Assembly (NCBI GenBank): GCA_963822615.1
Contig: CAWGIM010000019.1
Span: 62,001-126,000, forward strand
Source: Trebonia sp963822615
GTDB lineage: Bacteria; Actinomycetota; Actinomycetes; Streptosporangiales; Streptosporangiaceae
Direction: 5' to 3'
Length of the DNA stretch: 64,000 nt
Shown: positions 41,975-50,769 of the stretch, one piece after another
Position numbering within the stretch: the stretch's first letter is position 1
Layout of the letters: every line of letters begins with the position of its first letter
Translations under genes and position numbers: made by a program
The notes under the pieces: model-generated
What the model saw: only the letters and a program-made list of their open reading frames with translations
Database searches by the model: none
What the model was told of the DNA's origin: nothing

Positions 41975-42934
41975 ATGCCTTTCCTTCCCGTCCGCCGAAA
42001 GTCCGCCCGGCGCCCGCGCGCGGGCCTGCTGTCCGCCATCGGGCTGACGGCCGCCGCCACCGCCACGATCACCGCCACGTCGCTGTCGGGGACGGCCCGG
42101 GCCGCGACCCCCCTGCCGGTGAACTACGACTTCATCACCGGGGCCGTCGCCAACACCGACCCGACCGTCCCGCCGCCCGGGGCCAACAACTGGTCCTGCC
42201 GGCCGAGCGCGGAGCACCCGTACCCGGTCGTCCTCGTCCACGGGACGCTCGCGAACATGGACGACGACATGCAGGCGGAGTCGCCGGTGCTGGTCAACCA
42301 CGGCTACTGCGCCTTCGCCTTCAACTACGGCGGCTCGTCCCCCACCTCGCTCACCCAGGGAACCGGCGAGATCGCGGCCTCCGCGGCCACCCTGTCGTCC
42401 TTCGTCGACCAGGTCCTGGCAGCAACCGGGGCGGCCAAGGTCGACCTGGTCGGCCACTCCGAGGGCGGCATGATGCCGCGCTACTACATCAACTTCCTCG
42501 GGGGCGCGGCCAAGGTGCACACGCTGGTCGCGCTGGCCCCGTCCAACTACGGAACGGGCTCCGGGAGCGGCTCGTCGGGCACCGGCAGCTCGGCCTGCGA
42601 GGCGTGCGCGGAGCAGGTAGCGGGCTCGGCCTTCCTCACCCACCTGAACGCCACCCCCACCGTCAGCGGCGTCAACTACACCGTCATCGAGACCAAGGAC
42701 GACGAGGTGATCTCCCCCTACACCAACGCGTTCCTGCCCGCGGCACCTAACGTCACCAACATCACCGTCAACGACCAGTGCGCCCAGGACTACAGCGACC
42801 ACCTGGAGATCGGCTCCGACCCGGTGGCGCTGGCGGACATGCTCAACGCCCTCGACCCGGCCCATCCGGTCCAGGTTCCCTGCCTGCTGGTCCTTCCCGT
42901 CACCGGTCCGACCGGCACCGTCCCTCCATTCTGA
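41975..42934 (+). CDS. Secreted lipase (class 2, alpha/beta hydrolase)
   Basis: The 319-residue protein has a long signal peptide with a basic start (RRKSARRPRAG) and a cleavage site near ARAATP. The fold has YPVVLVHGT, nucleophile DLVGHSEGGMMPRYY (Ser near 168), Asp in TKDDEVISPY and a late His in DYSDHLEIGSDPVA. This matches Streptomyces-type secreted triacylglycerol lipases. A Gly/Ser insert (GSGSGSSGTGSSAC) and paired Cys suggest an extracellular enzyme. GAGGGGG lies 5 nt before the ATG. It could release fatty acids that feed the neighbouring acyl-AMP ligase. Confidence 0.87.
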   Translation: MPFLPVRRKSARRPRAGLLSAIGLTAAATATITATSLSGTARAATPLPVNYDFITGAVANTDPTVPPPGANNWSCRPSAEHPYPVVLVHGTLANMDDDMQAESPVLVNHGYCAFAFNYGGSSPTSLTQGTGEIAASAATLSSFVDQVLAATGAAKVDLVGHSEGGMMPRYYINFLGGAAKVHTLVALAPSNYGTGSGSGSSGTGSSACEACAEQVAGSAFLTHLNATPTVSGVNYTVIETKDDEVISPYTNAFLPAAPNVTNITVNDQCAQDYSDHLEIGSDPVALADMLNALDPAHPVQVPCLLVLPVTGPTGTVPPF

Positions 42935-43024
42935 ACGGGTGCGGCTGACCCCGCCCGGCCACCGCTGCGCGGGCTTCCGTTGACCGACCACCCGGGCCGC
43001 CGCCCGGTCCGGGCCCCGGGCAGG

Positions 43025-44635
43025 TCAGCTGCCCGCGTGGGCGGCGGCGCCGTTACCCCGCTTGGCGATCAGCGCGATGAGGGCTCCGGCCAGCGCGACC
43101 GCGGCGGCCACCATGAAGGCGTTGTGCATGCCCGCCACGAAGGTGTCGTGGCTGATCTGGGTGATCACCGCAGCCACCCGGGCCGGGGTGCCGGGGCTGA
43201 CCGGCGCCGCCCCGACCGAGACCGCGCTCTGCACCTGGGCAAGCTCGGCGGTGCTGAGCGCTGGCAGGTGCGCGGCGTGCCAGCTGGCCGGCAGCGTGCT
43301 GCTGATCTTGGCGGACATTAGCGCGCCGAGCACGGCCGTGCCGAGGGTGCCGCCTAGCTGCATGGCGGTGGACTGCAGCCCGCTGGCCACGCCGGCCAGC
43401 GCGACCGGGGCGTTGCCGACGATGACGTCGGTGGAGCCGACCATGACCGGGGACAGGCCCAGGCCGAGCAGGATGAACCAGGCGATGGTGTCGTTCGGGC
43501 TGGACGCGGCGCCCAGCCGGGAGAGGCCGAGCATGGCGACCGCGGCCAGGACCATCCCGGTCATGATCGGGATCCGCGGGCCCAGCTTGCCGATCACCGT
43601 TCCGGCGATGGGGGAGCCGATGATCATCATGGCGGTCATCGGCAGCAGGTGCACGCCGGCCGCGATCGGGTCGAGCCCGTGCACGTTCTCCAGGTAGAAG
43701 GTCATGAAGAACATGGCCCCGAACATGGCGAACATGAGCAGGACGACCAGCACCACCCCGGCCGACAGGGAAGCCGAGCGAAACAGCCTCAGCGGCAGCA
43801 GCGGCTGACGGGCGCGGGACTCGCGGATGGCGAATAGCGCGCCTGCGAGGATGGCGCCGCCGAGGAGGGCCAGGGTGGGAACAGCGGTCCAGCCGTAGTC
43901 CGGGCCCTTGATCAGGCCGAAGATGAGCAGGAAGAGGGCGCCCGCCAAGGCGGCGATGCCGGGGATGTCGAACGAGCTGGCGGGCGCGGCGGGGGTTTCC
44001 TTGAGCACGAGCAGGCTCATCACCAGGGCGGCGATCCCGACCGGCACGTTGACGTAGAAGCAGGCTTCCCAGCCGATGTGCTGGACCAGCAGGCCGCCCA
44101 CGATCGGCCCGGCCGCGGTGGACGCGCCGATGACCGCGCCCCAGGCGCCGATGGCCCCGTTCATTTTCTCCGCCGGGAACGTGTTCCGCAGCAGGGCCAG
44201 GGCCGTGGGCTGGAGCATGGCGCCGAAAACGCCCTGGAGCGCGCGGAACGCGATGACCAGGGTGATGCTGCCGGCGATGCTCCCGGACAGGCCGATCGCC
44301 GCCGAGCTGGCCGCGAACCCGGCCACGCCGGTGATGAACACCTTCTTGTGACCGAACCGGTCGCCCAGCCTGCCGATGGTGATCAGGCTGACGGCCAGGG
44401 CCAGCAGGTAGGCGTTGCTGACCCACTGGATGCCGGCCAGCGAGGCGTGCAGGTGCGACTGGATGGCCGGGTTGGCCACCGCGATGATGGTCCCGTCGAG
44501 GCCGACCATCATCACGCCCGCGGCGACCGTCAGCAGGGTCAGGCCCGGCCTGCCCCGCCAGCGGGCGACCGGGCCGTCCTTCCCGGGTGCGGGGGCGCGC
44601 CCGGCCACCGCCGGGGGCGTTGTCTTGGTGTCCAT
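43025..44635 (-). CDS. MFS drug exporter (EmrB/QacA type, 14 helices)
   Basis: The 536-residue protein carries the DHA2 motifs MVGLDGTIIAVANPAIQSHL, QWVSNAYLLALAVSLITIGR and LGDRFGHKKVFI, and many regular hydrophobic helices throughout. It is downstream of a small membrane protein on the same strand, and the pair is divergent from a MarR gene with three operator copies between them. Proton-driven efflux of a toxic or self-made compound is likely; the substrate is unknown. AGGA lies 4 nt before the ATG. Confidence 0.9.
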   Translation of the reverse strand: MDTKTTPPAVAGRAPAPGKDGPVARWRGRPGLTLLTVAAGVMMVGLDGTIIAVANPAIQSHLHASLAGIQWVSNAYLLALAVSLITIGRLGDRFGHKKVFITGVAGFAASSAAIGLSGSIAGSITLVIAFRALQGVFGAMLQPTALALLRNTFPAEKMNGAIGAWGAVIGASTAAGPIVGGLLVQHIGWEACFYVNVPVGIAALVMSLLVLKETPAAPASSFDIPGIAALAGALFLLIFGLIKGPDYGWTAVPTLALLGGAILAGALFAIRESRARQPLLPLRLFRSASLSAGVVLVVLLMFAMFGAMFFMTFYLENVHGLDPIAAGVHLLPMTAMMIIGSPIAGTVIGKLGPRIPIMTGMVLAAVAMLGLSRLGAASSPNDTIAWFILLGLGLSPVMVGSTDVIVGNAPVALAGVASGLQSTAMQLGGTLGTAVLGALMSAKISSTLPASWHAAHLPALSTAELAQVQSAVSVGAAPVSPGTPARVAAVITQISHDTFVAGMHNAFMVAAAVALAGALIALIAKRGNGAAAHAGS

Positions 44636-44706
44636 CAGGTCCTCATTTCCGTGCGCCTAGCCGTTCGAGTTCGTCGTGTCCCCGGATCCGGGTGATCAGG
44701 GGCCGG

Positions 44707-45018
44707 TCAGGCCCGCTGCCCGCGCCGTCGCAGGAGGCCGGCGCCCGCCCCGGCCGCGACGACGCCCATGCCCGCGGCGACCTGGGCGCCGTGAATGACG
44801 TGACCGTGGACGTGGAGGTGGTTGCCGGCCGCCACGGCGGCCACCGCGACCGCGAGGTTGAACAGGAACAGGAACCACAGCACCGGCCGGGACGGGGCCA
44901 GCGACTTCCTGCGCGCTTGCCCGCGGACGGCGGGGCGGCCAACCGGGGGGACCGGGGCGGCGGGCGTGTAGTGGCCGGAGTGGCTGGACCGGGCCTGGAC
45001 CGGGGTGGTGCGCTTCAT
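44707..45018 (-). CDS. Small membrane protein in the MarR-controlled efflux operon
   Basis: The 103-residue protein has a basic, Pro-rich N-terminal half and two hydrophobic segments (VLWFLFLFNLAVAVAAVAAG and GAQVAAGMGVVAAGAGAGLL) joined by a His-rich loop NHLHVHGHVIHG. The loop could bind metal. AGGAG stands 5 nt before the ATG. The MFS pump gene follows 71 nt downstream. No family recognised. Confidence 0.7.
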   Translation of the reverse strand: MKRTTPVQARSSHSGHYTPAAPVPPVGRPAVRGQARRKSLAPSRPVLWFLFLFNLAVAVAAVAAGNHLHVHGHVIHGAQVAAGMGVVAAGAGAGLLRRRGQRA

Positions 45019-45071
45019 GAGGACTCCTGCGGTTCTGGAGGGTAGGCCGGCCGGCTCGCCCGGGCGGCTGC

Positions 45072-45142
45072 TTGCTTGACTTAGGCAATCATATTTAGCT
45101 TGCCTAAGTCAAGCAACTATTAAAATTGCTTGACTTAGGCAA
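45072..45142. promoter_or_regulatory. Three-copy MarR operator array
   Basis: The 17-mer TTGCTTGACTTAGGCAA occurs exactly at 45072-45088 and 45126-45142 and in reverse complement at 45100-45116. TTGC/GCAA ends make each copy quasi-palindromic. The copies fill the gap between the efflux operon (start 45018) and the MarR gene (start 45163) and each contains TTGACT, usable as a -35 box, so repression of both directions is expected. Confidence 0.85.
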
Positions 45143-45162
45143 GCGGCTGATAGGATGCGAGC

Positions 45163-45672
45163 ATGCCCGCAATACCGCCAGCCAGTGCCGTCTCGGCGGA
45201 CGTGACCGAGATCGAGCGTGCCCTCACCCGCGTCTCCTACCTGACCAGCCGGGTCCGGAATCACGAGCGCCTCATGGCCATGGCCGCGGTGCCGCTGGAC
45301 CGCGCCGCCGTGGCCCTCCTGCGGCAGATCGCCGATTCCGACCCGTTGCGCCCCAGCGAGCTGGCGGCCCGGCTCGGCGTGGAGGGCTCGCATGTCACCC
45401 GTCAGGTCCAGCGGCTGGAGAAGTCGGGCTATGTGACCCGGGTCCCTGACCCGGATGACCACCGCGCGCAGCGCGTCCGGCTCACCCCGGCCGGCCAGGA
45501 GGCGGTCGACCGGATCCGCGAGGCGAGTTACCAGGGCATGCAGATGGCCCTGGCGGACTGGTCACCGCAGGACCTGCACCAGCTGGCCTTGCTGTTCAGG
45601 CGGATGGTCGGTGACCTGCTGGGCCAGGCTGAGGACGAGGCGGCTACCAGAGACGCGGTGCGTGACGCCTAG
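45163..45672 (+). CDS. MarR-family repressor
   Basis: The 169-residue winged-helix protein has the recognition region LRPSELAARLGVEGSHVTRQ, VQRLEKSGYVTRV and the wing PDPDDHRAQRVRLTPAGQEA, with helical dimerisation ends. It probably represses itself and the divergent small protein/MFS pump until a ligand binds. No ribosome site precedes the ATG and TAGGAT lies 7-12 nt upstream, so a leaderless transcript is likely. Confidence 0.92.
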   Translation: MPAIPPASAVSADVTEIERALTRVSYLTSRVRNHERLMAMAAVPLDRAAVALLRQIADSDPLRPSELAARLGVEGSHVTRQVQRLEKSGYVTRVPDPDDHRAQRVRLTPAGQEAVDRIREASYQGMQMALADWSPQDLHQLALLFRRMVGDLLGQAEDEAATRDAVRDA

Positions 45673-45834
45673 CAGGCAGGTGAAACGGGCCGCGGTTGTG
45701 GTGCACCCGGGAAAACACGACGATCTTCAGAACTTCCAGCGTACTGTCGGCAAAGCCAGGTACGGGTACCGGCTAGCCCCGCTGCCTGACGACCAGCGCC
45801 CGTACGGGGCGACCACCCAGCGACGCCTTCCCCG

Positions 45835-47394
45835 TCACCGGCTGGCCGCTGGCCCGGTCTCGGCTGCCGCGTCAGCGGTCGCCGTCGTGGCCGGGGGCGC
45901 GGCCACCAGGATGGTGTCCTCGCTGTTCAGGTTCCTCGACCGGCGGTGGGACGGCAGCATGAGGGCCGCGAGCAGCGCGCCCAGCCCGAGCAGGCAGGCC
46001 GAGATCGTGAACGCCAGGGTGTACCCGTGGGTGGCCGCGGCCGCCGCCACGGCCGCCTGCGTGCCAGTGTGGTGGGTGAGCAGGTAGCTGGTCGTCGCGC
46101 TGGCCGCGACGGTGCTGAGGATGGACACCCCGATCGATCCGCCGACCTGCTGCATGGTGTTGACCAGGGCCGAAGCCACGCCGGAATCGGCCGCCGGGAC
46201 GCCCGCGGTGGCCGTGTTGGTGGCCGGGGCGAAGATCATGCCGAAGCCCAGGCCCATGGCGAGCAGCGCGGGCAGTATGTCTCCCGGGTAGCCGGAGGTC
46301 ACCGTGAGCTGACCCAGGTAGGCGGTTCCGCCGCCGCTCAGCAGCAGGCCGCCGGCGATCAGGACGCGCGGTCCGACCCGGGGCAGCAGCACCACGCTGG
46401 ACAGCGTGGAGGCGATCAGGATGCCGCCGACCATCGGCAGGAAGAGCAGCCCGGTGGTCACCGGGCTGTAGCCCTTGACCTGCTGCATGTAGTAGGTGAG
46501 GAACAGGAAGACGCCGAAGATCGCCACCCCGGTAACCCCGATGGCCAGGTAGGAGCTGCCCCGGGTGCGGTCAAGGAGCACGCGCAGCGGGAGCAGCGGG
46601 TGGCTGACCCGTAGCTCGGCGATGGCGAACGCCGCCAGCAGGACCGCCCCCAGCGCCAGGGAGGCGATGGTCAGCGGGGCGGCCCAGCCGGCCGTGTCGG
46701 CGTGGGAGAAGCCGAAGACGATGAGGAACAGCCCGGCGCAGGCGAGCACGGCCCCGGCCCAGTCCATCCGCGGCCGGCTGGCCGGCCGGCTGGAGCGGAT
46801 GAAGGCCAGGGCGCCGGCCACGGCGATGGCGGCGATGATCAGGTTGACGTACAGGGTGTAGCGCCAGGAAAGGTACTGGGTGAGCAGGCCGCCCAGCAGC
46901 AAGCCGACCGCGCCGCCGCCGGCTGCGACTGACCCGAACACGGCGAATGCCCGGCCCCGCTCGCCCGGGTCGCGGAAGGTGCTGACCAGGGTGCCGAGGG
47001 CGGCCGGGGCGAGGATAGCGCCGAACGCGCCCTGCAGCGCCCGGGCCGATACCAGCATCAGGAACGAGACCGCGGCGCCGCCGATGGCCGAGGCGGCAGC
47101 GAATCCGATCAGCCCGGTGATGAAGACCCACTTGCGGCTGAACATGTCACCAAGCCGGCCGCCCACCAGCAGCAGGCTGCCGAAGGCGAGGGCGTAGGCC
47201 GTCACCACCCACTGCCGGTCGCTATCGGCGAACCCGAGCGAGTGCTGCGCCGACGGCAGCGCGATGTTCACGATGGTGGCATCCAGCACCACCATGAGCT
47301 GAGCCAGGGCCACCACGACCAGGATCAGCCAGCGCCGGTCGGCGCGCCTGCCTGGCGCTTCGCGGGAACCAGGTGAAGCGGTGGGCTGAGCCAT
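45835..47394 (-). CDS. MFS drug exporter (DHA2 type, 14 helices)
   Basis: The 519-residue pump has LAQLMVVLDATIVNIALPSA, WVVTAYALAFGSLLLVGGR, LGDMFSRKWVFITG and 14 predicted helices, with a Thr/Ala-rich tail. ATG 47394 is chosen for GGGAGG 5 nt upstream; a longer form from 47424 lacks one. It is a separate unit from the pump at 43 kb, with about 190 nt of promoter region upstream and no regulator gene on that side. Substrate unknown. Confidence 0.9.
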   Translation of the reverse strand: MAQPTASPGSREAPGRRADRRWLILVVVALAQLMVVLDATIVNIALPSAQHSLGFADSDRQWVVTAYALAFGSLLLVGGRLGDMFSRKWVFITGLIGFAAASAIGGAAVSFLMLVSARALQGAFGAILAPAALGTLVSTFRDPGERGRAFAVFGSVAAGGGAVGLLLGGLLTQYLSWRYTLYVNLIIAAIAVAGALAFIRSSRPASRPRMDWAGAVLACAGLFLIVFGFSHADTAGWAAPLTIASLALGAVLLAAFAIAELRVSHPLLPLRVLLDRTRGSSYLAIGVTGVAIFGVFLFLTYYMQQVKGYSPVTTGLLFLPMVGGILIASTLSSVVLLPRVGPRVLIAGGLLLSGGGTAYLGQLTVTSGYPGDILPALLAMGLGFGMIFAPATNTATAGVPAADSGVASALVNTMQQVGGSIGVSILSTVAASATTSYLLTHHTGTQAAVAAAAATHGYTLAFTISACLLGLGALLAALMLPSHRRSRNLNSEDTILVAAPPATTATADAAAETGPAASR

Positions 47395-47583
47395 GTGACC
47401 TCCCAGTGAGCGATCGTCTAGCACGTATCGCTACCGGGGGCCTGAGTACCGATGGGTGGCGTGCCGATGGGAAAAGCGCCCGGGATTGCCCGCTGCCGTA
47501 CTCCCACGCCCCTTAACCCTACCCGAGGCTAATTTTCAGGCGGAGACAGTGCGCGGCAGGCCGGGCGATCCCGGGGGAGGCGG

Positions 47584-48546
47584 TCACGTCCAGGAAGGGA
47601 CCCTTCCGTCCGCATAGCGGGCGCCGAAGCCGCCGGTGGGCAGGAGGCCGGCGATCGCCTCCAGGTCCGCCGGGGCAAGCACCAGCTCGGCGGCGGCGGT
47701 GTTTTCCGCTACCCGGGCGGCGCTACGGGTGCCGGGGATCGCGGACGATGTCCTGTCCCTGGGCGAGGATCCAGGCGAGGGCGAGCTGGGACACGGTCGC
47801 GCCCTTGTCATGGGCCAGCTCGGTGAGCTGCTTGACGGCATCCACGTTCCGCTCGAAGTTGCCGGGCTGCCAGCGGGGGTCGTTGTTTCGCATGTCGCTG
47901 GCGTCGTACTGGCCGGCGGCTTGGCCGTGCCGGTGAGGAAGCCGCGGCCGAGCGGCGAGTAGGCGACAAACCCGATGCCGAGCTCACGCAGCACCGGGAA
48001 CAGTTCTTCGACGTCGCGCTCGAACAGCGAGTACTCGGTCTGCAGGACCGACACCGGGTGCACGGCGTGCGCCCTGCGGATGGTCTGCGGCCCGGCCTCG
48101 GACAAGCCGAAGTACTTCACCTTGCCCGCGGCGATCAACTCCCCGACGGTGCCGGCCACGTCTTCAATCGGCACGTCGGGGTCGACGCGGTGCTGGTACA
48201 GCACGTCGACGTGGTCGGTGCCCAGGTAGCGGAGGCTGTTGTCGAGTACCTCGCGGATATGCCCCGGCCTGCTGTCGGTGCCGAATTCGCGGGTGAAGCC
48301 GAACTTGGTCGCGATGGTGATCTCGTCACGGAACGGCGCCACGACCGCGCCCACGATCTTCTCGTTGGCGCCCCATCCGTATAGCTCAGCGGTGTCGAAG
48401 TGAGTGACGCCGAGCTCGCGGGCGCGGCGGATGGCGGCCGCCCCTTCGGCGTCGTCGCCGGGTCCGTAGGCGAGCGAGATGCCCATCGCGCCGTAGCCGA
48501 TCGCTGAGGTGACCAGGCCCTGACGACCCAAGGTGCGCTGCTGCAT
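47584..48546 (-). CDS. Aldo/keto reductase with an internal out-of-frame segment
   Basis: The first 205 residues are a normal NADPH aldo/keto reductase: AIGYGAMGISLAYGP, FDTAELYGWGANEKIVG (catalytic Asp/Tyr), TKFGF (Lys), YLGTDHVDVLYQHRVDP and VAYSPLGRGFLTG. Then about 57 codons (47745-47915) are Ser/Pro/Thr nonsense, while the next frame encodes the expected NFERNVDAVKQLTELAHDKG and QLALAWILAQGQDIV. The frame returns for IPGTRSAARVAENTAAAELV. Thus a one-base loss and a one-base gain bracket the segment. If sequencing errors, the enzyme is intact. It is divergent from a TetR gene with shared operators. Confidence 0.8.
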   Translation of the reverse strand: MQQRTLGRQGLVTSAIGYGAMGISLAYGPGDDAEGAAAIRRARELGVTHFDTAELYGWGANEKIVGAVVAPFRDEITIATKFGFTREFGTDSRPGHIREVLDNSLRYLGTDHVDVLYQHRVDPDVPIEDVAGTVGELIAAGKVKYFGLSEAGPQTIRRAHAVHPVSVLQTEYSLFERDVEELFPVLRELGIGFVAYSPLGRGFLTGTAKPPASTTPATCETTTPAGSPATSSGTWMPSSSSPSWPMTRARPCPSSPSPGSSPRDRTSSAIPGTRSAARVAENTAAAELVLAPADLEAIAGLLPTGGFGARYADGRVPSWT

Positions 48547-48572
48547 GGCGGAATCCTCTCGTCGGACGACAA

Positions 48573-48592
48573 ACCAAACCGTTCGGTTCGGT
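48573..48592. promoter_or_regulatory. TetR operator, copy 1
   Basis: ACCAAACCG-TT-CGGTTCGGT has 9-bp arms with one mismatch. It lies 27 nt upstream of the aldo/keto reductase start and resembles copy 2. Confidence 0.75.
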
Positions 48593-48629
48593 GCCCCTTC
48601 ACGCTACCCGGCCTGCTTCGACAATCAAA

Positions 48630-48649
48630 ACCGAACCGTTCGGTTTGGT
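48630..48649. promoter_or_regulatory. TetR operator, copy 2
   Basis: ACCGAACCG-TT-CGGTTTGGT has 9-bp arms with one mismatch, 11 nt before the TetR start. Centres of the two copies are 57 bp apart. Confidence 0.8.
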
Positions 48650-48660
48650 ACTGTCAGAGG

Positions 48661-49302
48661 ATGCCTGGTACCGACTCCACCCGCGACCGCATCGTCGCCG
48701 CTGCCCAGGCCGAGTTTGCCCAGTACGGGATCTCGGGTGCCCGGGTCGACCGGATCGCCTCGGCCGCACGCACAAGCAAGGAACGGGTGTACGCCTACTT
48801 CCGCGGCAAGGATGAGCTCTACCGCTTTGTCGCGGCGCGGGTACTGGCCGAGATCGGCGACGCCGTTCCGTTGGACCCGGCCGACCTGCCCGGTTACGCC
48901 GCAGGCCTGTTCGACTACTTCACCGGCCATCCCGACCGGTTCCGGTTCGTCAGCTGGGGACACCTGGAGCTGGGCAGCGGCGGTGCCGGAGGCGACGCGC
49001 CCGACCCCTACGGGCAGGCGATGGCGGGAAAGATCGAGAAAATCCGCCGTGCGCAGGAGGCCGGAGAACTGGACCCGTCCTGGGATCCGGCTGACATCTG
49101 CGCCCTGGTCTCCCAGATCGCCACTGCCTGGATCGGCCTGCCAGAGGTTGCCAGCCTTGGCAGGCCCGCCGCCACCGAACGCGCCGTCGACGAGCGCCGC
49201 GCTACCGTCGTGCGCAGCGTTCAGGCGCTCTTTCCGGCTGCGGGCGGCGGGAGACCAGACGAGCCTTTTGCGACAAAGGCCGGCCACGCGTCGCGCAGGT
49301 AG
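48661..49302 (+). CDS. TetR-family repressor next to the aldo/keto reductase
   Basis: The 213-residue protein has an N-terminal helix-turn-helix (RIVAAAQAEFAQYGISGARV and RIASAARTSKERVYAYFRGK) and a helical ligand domain of the TetR_C type. Two ACCnAACCGTTCGGTTnGGT sites lie in the divergent gap, so it likely represses itself and the reductase. Its last 80 nt overlap the end of the convergent membrane protein gene. Confidence 0.92.
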   Translation: MPGTDSTRDRIVAAAQAEFAQYGISGARVDRIASAARTSKERVYAYFRGKDELYRFVAARVLAEIGDAVPLDPADLPGYAAGLFDYFTGHPDRFRFVSWGHLELGSGGAGGDAPDPYGQAMAGKIEKIRRAQEAGELDPSWDPADICALVSQIATAWIGLPEVASLGRPAATERAVDERRATVVRSVQALFPAAGGGRPDEPFATKAGHASRR

Positions 49303-49658
49303 CAGGCGAACGGTATCCACCAGATGAGGTCGTTGGTCGCGACGAGGATGATGGTGTCCGCAGGCCAGGCGCCGGTCAGGATGAGCCAGGCGAGGCCGAG
49401 AGGGCCGAGGATCTTGCCGGTGAGCGCGACCGCGGCGATCAGCCAGCCGTGGGCCGGGCTGCGGGCGACGTCGAGGTAGAGGATCCCGTACAGGCCGAGC
49501 ACCATGCCGAGGGTGGCGAAGATCTGCGGGGTGTTGCTCGGCGGCAGACCGGTCAGCCGGAAGAACCACTGCGGGTTCAGGACGGCGTAGCTACCCCAGA
49601 GGATGTTGTACGTTCCGGCGGCGAGGAAGACTGCCCGGTAGGCCTTCTCGTGCTTCAT
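49221..49658 (-). CDS. Small four-helix membrane protein
   Basis: The 145-residue protein starts MKHEKAYRAVFLAAGTYNIL and has about four membrane segments, including FATLGMVLGLYGILYLDVA, WLIAAVALTGKILGPLGLAW and ATNDLIWWIPFACYL. Its ATG overlaps the stop of the upstream membrane protein (ATGA). It is the last gene of a four-gene operon led by a TetR regulator. I do not recognise a function. Confidence 0.8.
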   Translation of the reverse strand: MKHEKAYRAVFLAAGTYNILWGSYAVLNPQWFFRLTGLPPSNTPQIFATLGMVLGLYGILYLDVARSPAHGWLIAAVALTGKILGPLGLAWLILTGAWPADTIILVATNDLIWWIPFACYLRDAWPAFVAKGSSGLPPPAAGKSA

Positions 49659-50242
49659 CGCGCGGGGCCTGCCGTGCTGGCCGGCCGCGGGCGGGACGGG
49701 TTCGGCCATGGCCAGCGGGCGGCGGGCCGCGGGAAGCCCGCGACGGCGTAGGCGTCCCTGACCGCGGACGCGCAGGTCCCGGCGGCCAGGGCAGTCAGCG
49801 CGATCCGGTAGGCCAGCGGCACGTTGGCCGGCTCCCAGCGCAGGCCGGTGGCGGACCGCTGCCAGGCGAGCAGGACCGGGATGAGGTTGGCGAGCATCGC
49901 GCCGTAAATGATCGCCATGATGCTGTGCGTTGCCCGTTCCCCGGGGAGCAGGCCGCCGAGGGGCTTGCGGACCTGGTCCTCGACGATGAAGTCGGCCAGG
50001 GTGATGCCGATCTCGGTGGCGAGCAGCAGGCCGAGCGCGAGCGCCCACGCCCCGCGCCAGGCGATCCAGGGCAGGGTGCCGAACACGGCCACGTAGACGA
50101 GGCTGCGCCCGGCGTGGAGCTTGAGCTCGGGGCTCAGGCCCGGCAGCCGCGCCGGCAACTGGCCGCGGATCTCGTGGAAGTAGATGGTGTCGAACGCGCC
50201 GAGCAGGCCGAGCGCCCCCAGGAGCCACAGCACGGTCCTCAT
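49655..50242 (-). CDS. Membrane protein of the TetR-DUF4166 operon
   Basis: The 195-residue protein has about four or five membrane segments: VLWLLGALGLLGAFDTIYFH, LVYVAVFGTLPWIAWRGAWA, ATEIGITLADFIVED and HSIMAIIYGAMLANLIPVLL. Glu, Asp and His inside or next to helices (TIYFHEIRG, TEIGITLADFIVEDQ) could bind metal or protons. Start and stop both overlap neighbours by ATGA, so it is strictly coupled. Function unknown. Confidence 0.82.
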   Translation of the reverse strand: MRTVLWLLGALGLLGAFDTIYFHEIRGQLPARLPGLSPELKLHAGRSLVYVAVFGTLPWIAWRGAWALALGLLLATEIGITLADFIVEDQVRKPLGGLLPGERATHSIMAIIYGAMLANLIPVLLAWQRSATGLRWEPANVPLAYRIALTALAAGTCASAVRDAYAVAGFPRPAARWPWPNPSRPRPASTAGPAR

Positions 50243-50769
50243 TGATCTGCCTCCAGGAAATGACCGCGGTAAGAGATCAGGACGCCGAGCAGCGGTATCC
50301 GCACCGACACCTCGACGTCGAAGGCCCGATCCCCGCTTGACCAGGCGTGCGCGTAAGCCTGCGGCGCGACGAGCCAGGGGAGCCGGACGCTGAGCCGGCC
50401 GAGGATGACCGCCGCGCCGTCCGGCGTGAACCAGACGTCGGATGCCGCCGCCAGGCAGCGCATCCGCAGCTCCACCGGGCCGAACCGCTCGGCGGCCCGT
50501 TCGCCCGCGCGGATCAGCCGGGTGACGAGGCGGCTGGCCCCGAAGGCGCGGATCCACTGCTCGTGAACGACGGTCCCGTCGTCCTGGCGGACGATGCCCA
50601 GTCGTGCCTTCAGCCCGGCGGCTGGTGGCGGCAGTCGCAGCAGCCGGCCGAGCATCCGGACCGGCCCGGAGCGTCCGGGGGCAATGTCCACCGTTCCGGC
50701 CGCGGTCGCGGAGACGGGGCCGGCGTGAAACCTGCGCACCCAGTCGTCACCGTCGGTCATCGTCAGCAT
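50239..50769 (-). CDS. DUF4166 domain protein
   Basis: The 176-residue soluble protein reads WVRRFHAGPVSATAAGTVDI, EQWIRAFGASRLVTRLIRAG and ends VRIPLLGVLISYRGHFLEAD, the DUF4166 pattern. No enzyme activity is established for the family. It is coupled to the TetR gene upstream (7-nt overlap) and the membrane gene downstream (ATGA). Start MLTM could be 50769 or the second ATG at 50760. Confidence 0.82.
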   Translation of the reverse strand: MLTMTDGDDWVRRFHAGPVSATAAGTVDIAPGRSGPVRMLGRLLRLPPPAAGLKARLGIVRQDDGTVVHEQWIRAFGASRLVTRLIRAGERAAERFGPVELRMRCLAAASDVWFTPDGAAVILGRLSVRLPWLVAPQAYAHAWSSGDRAFDVEVSVRIPLLGVLISYRGHFLEADQ

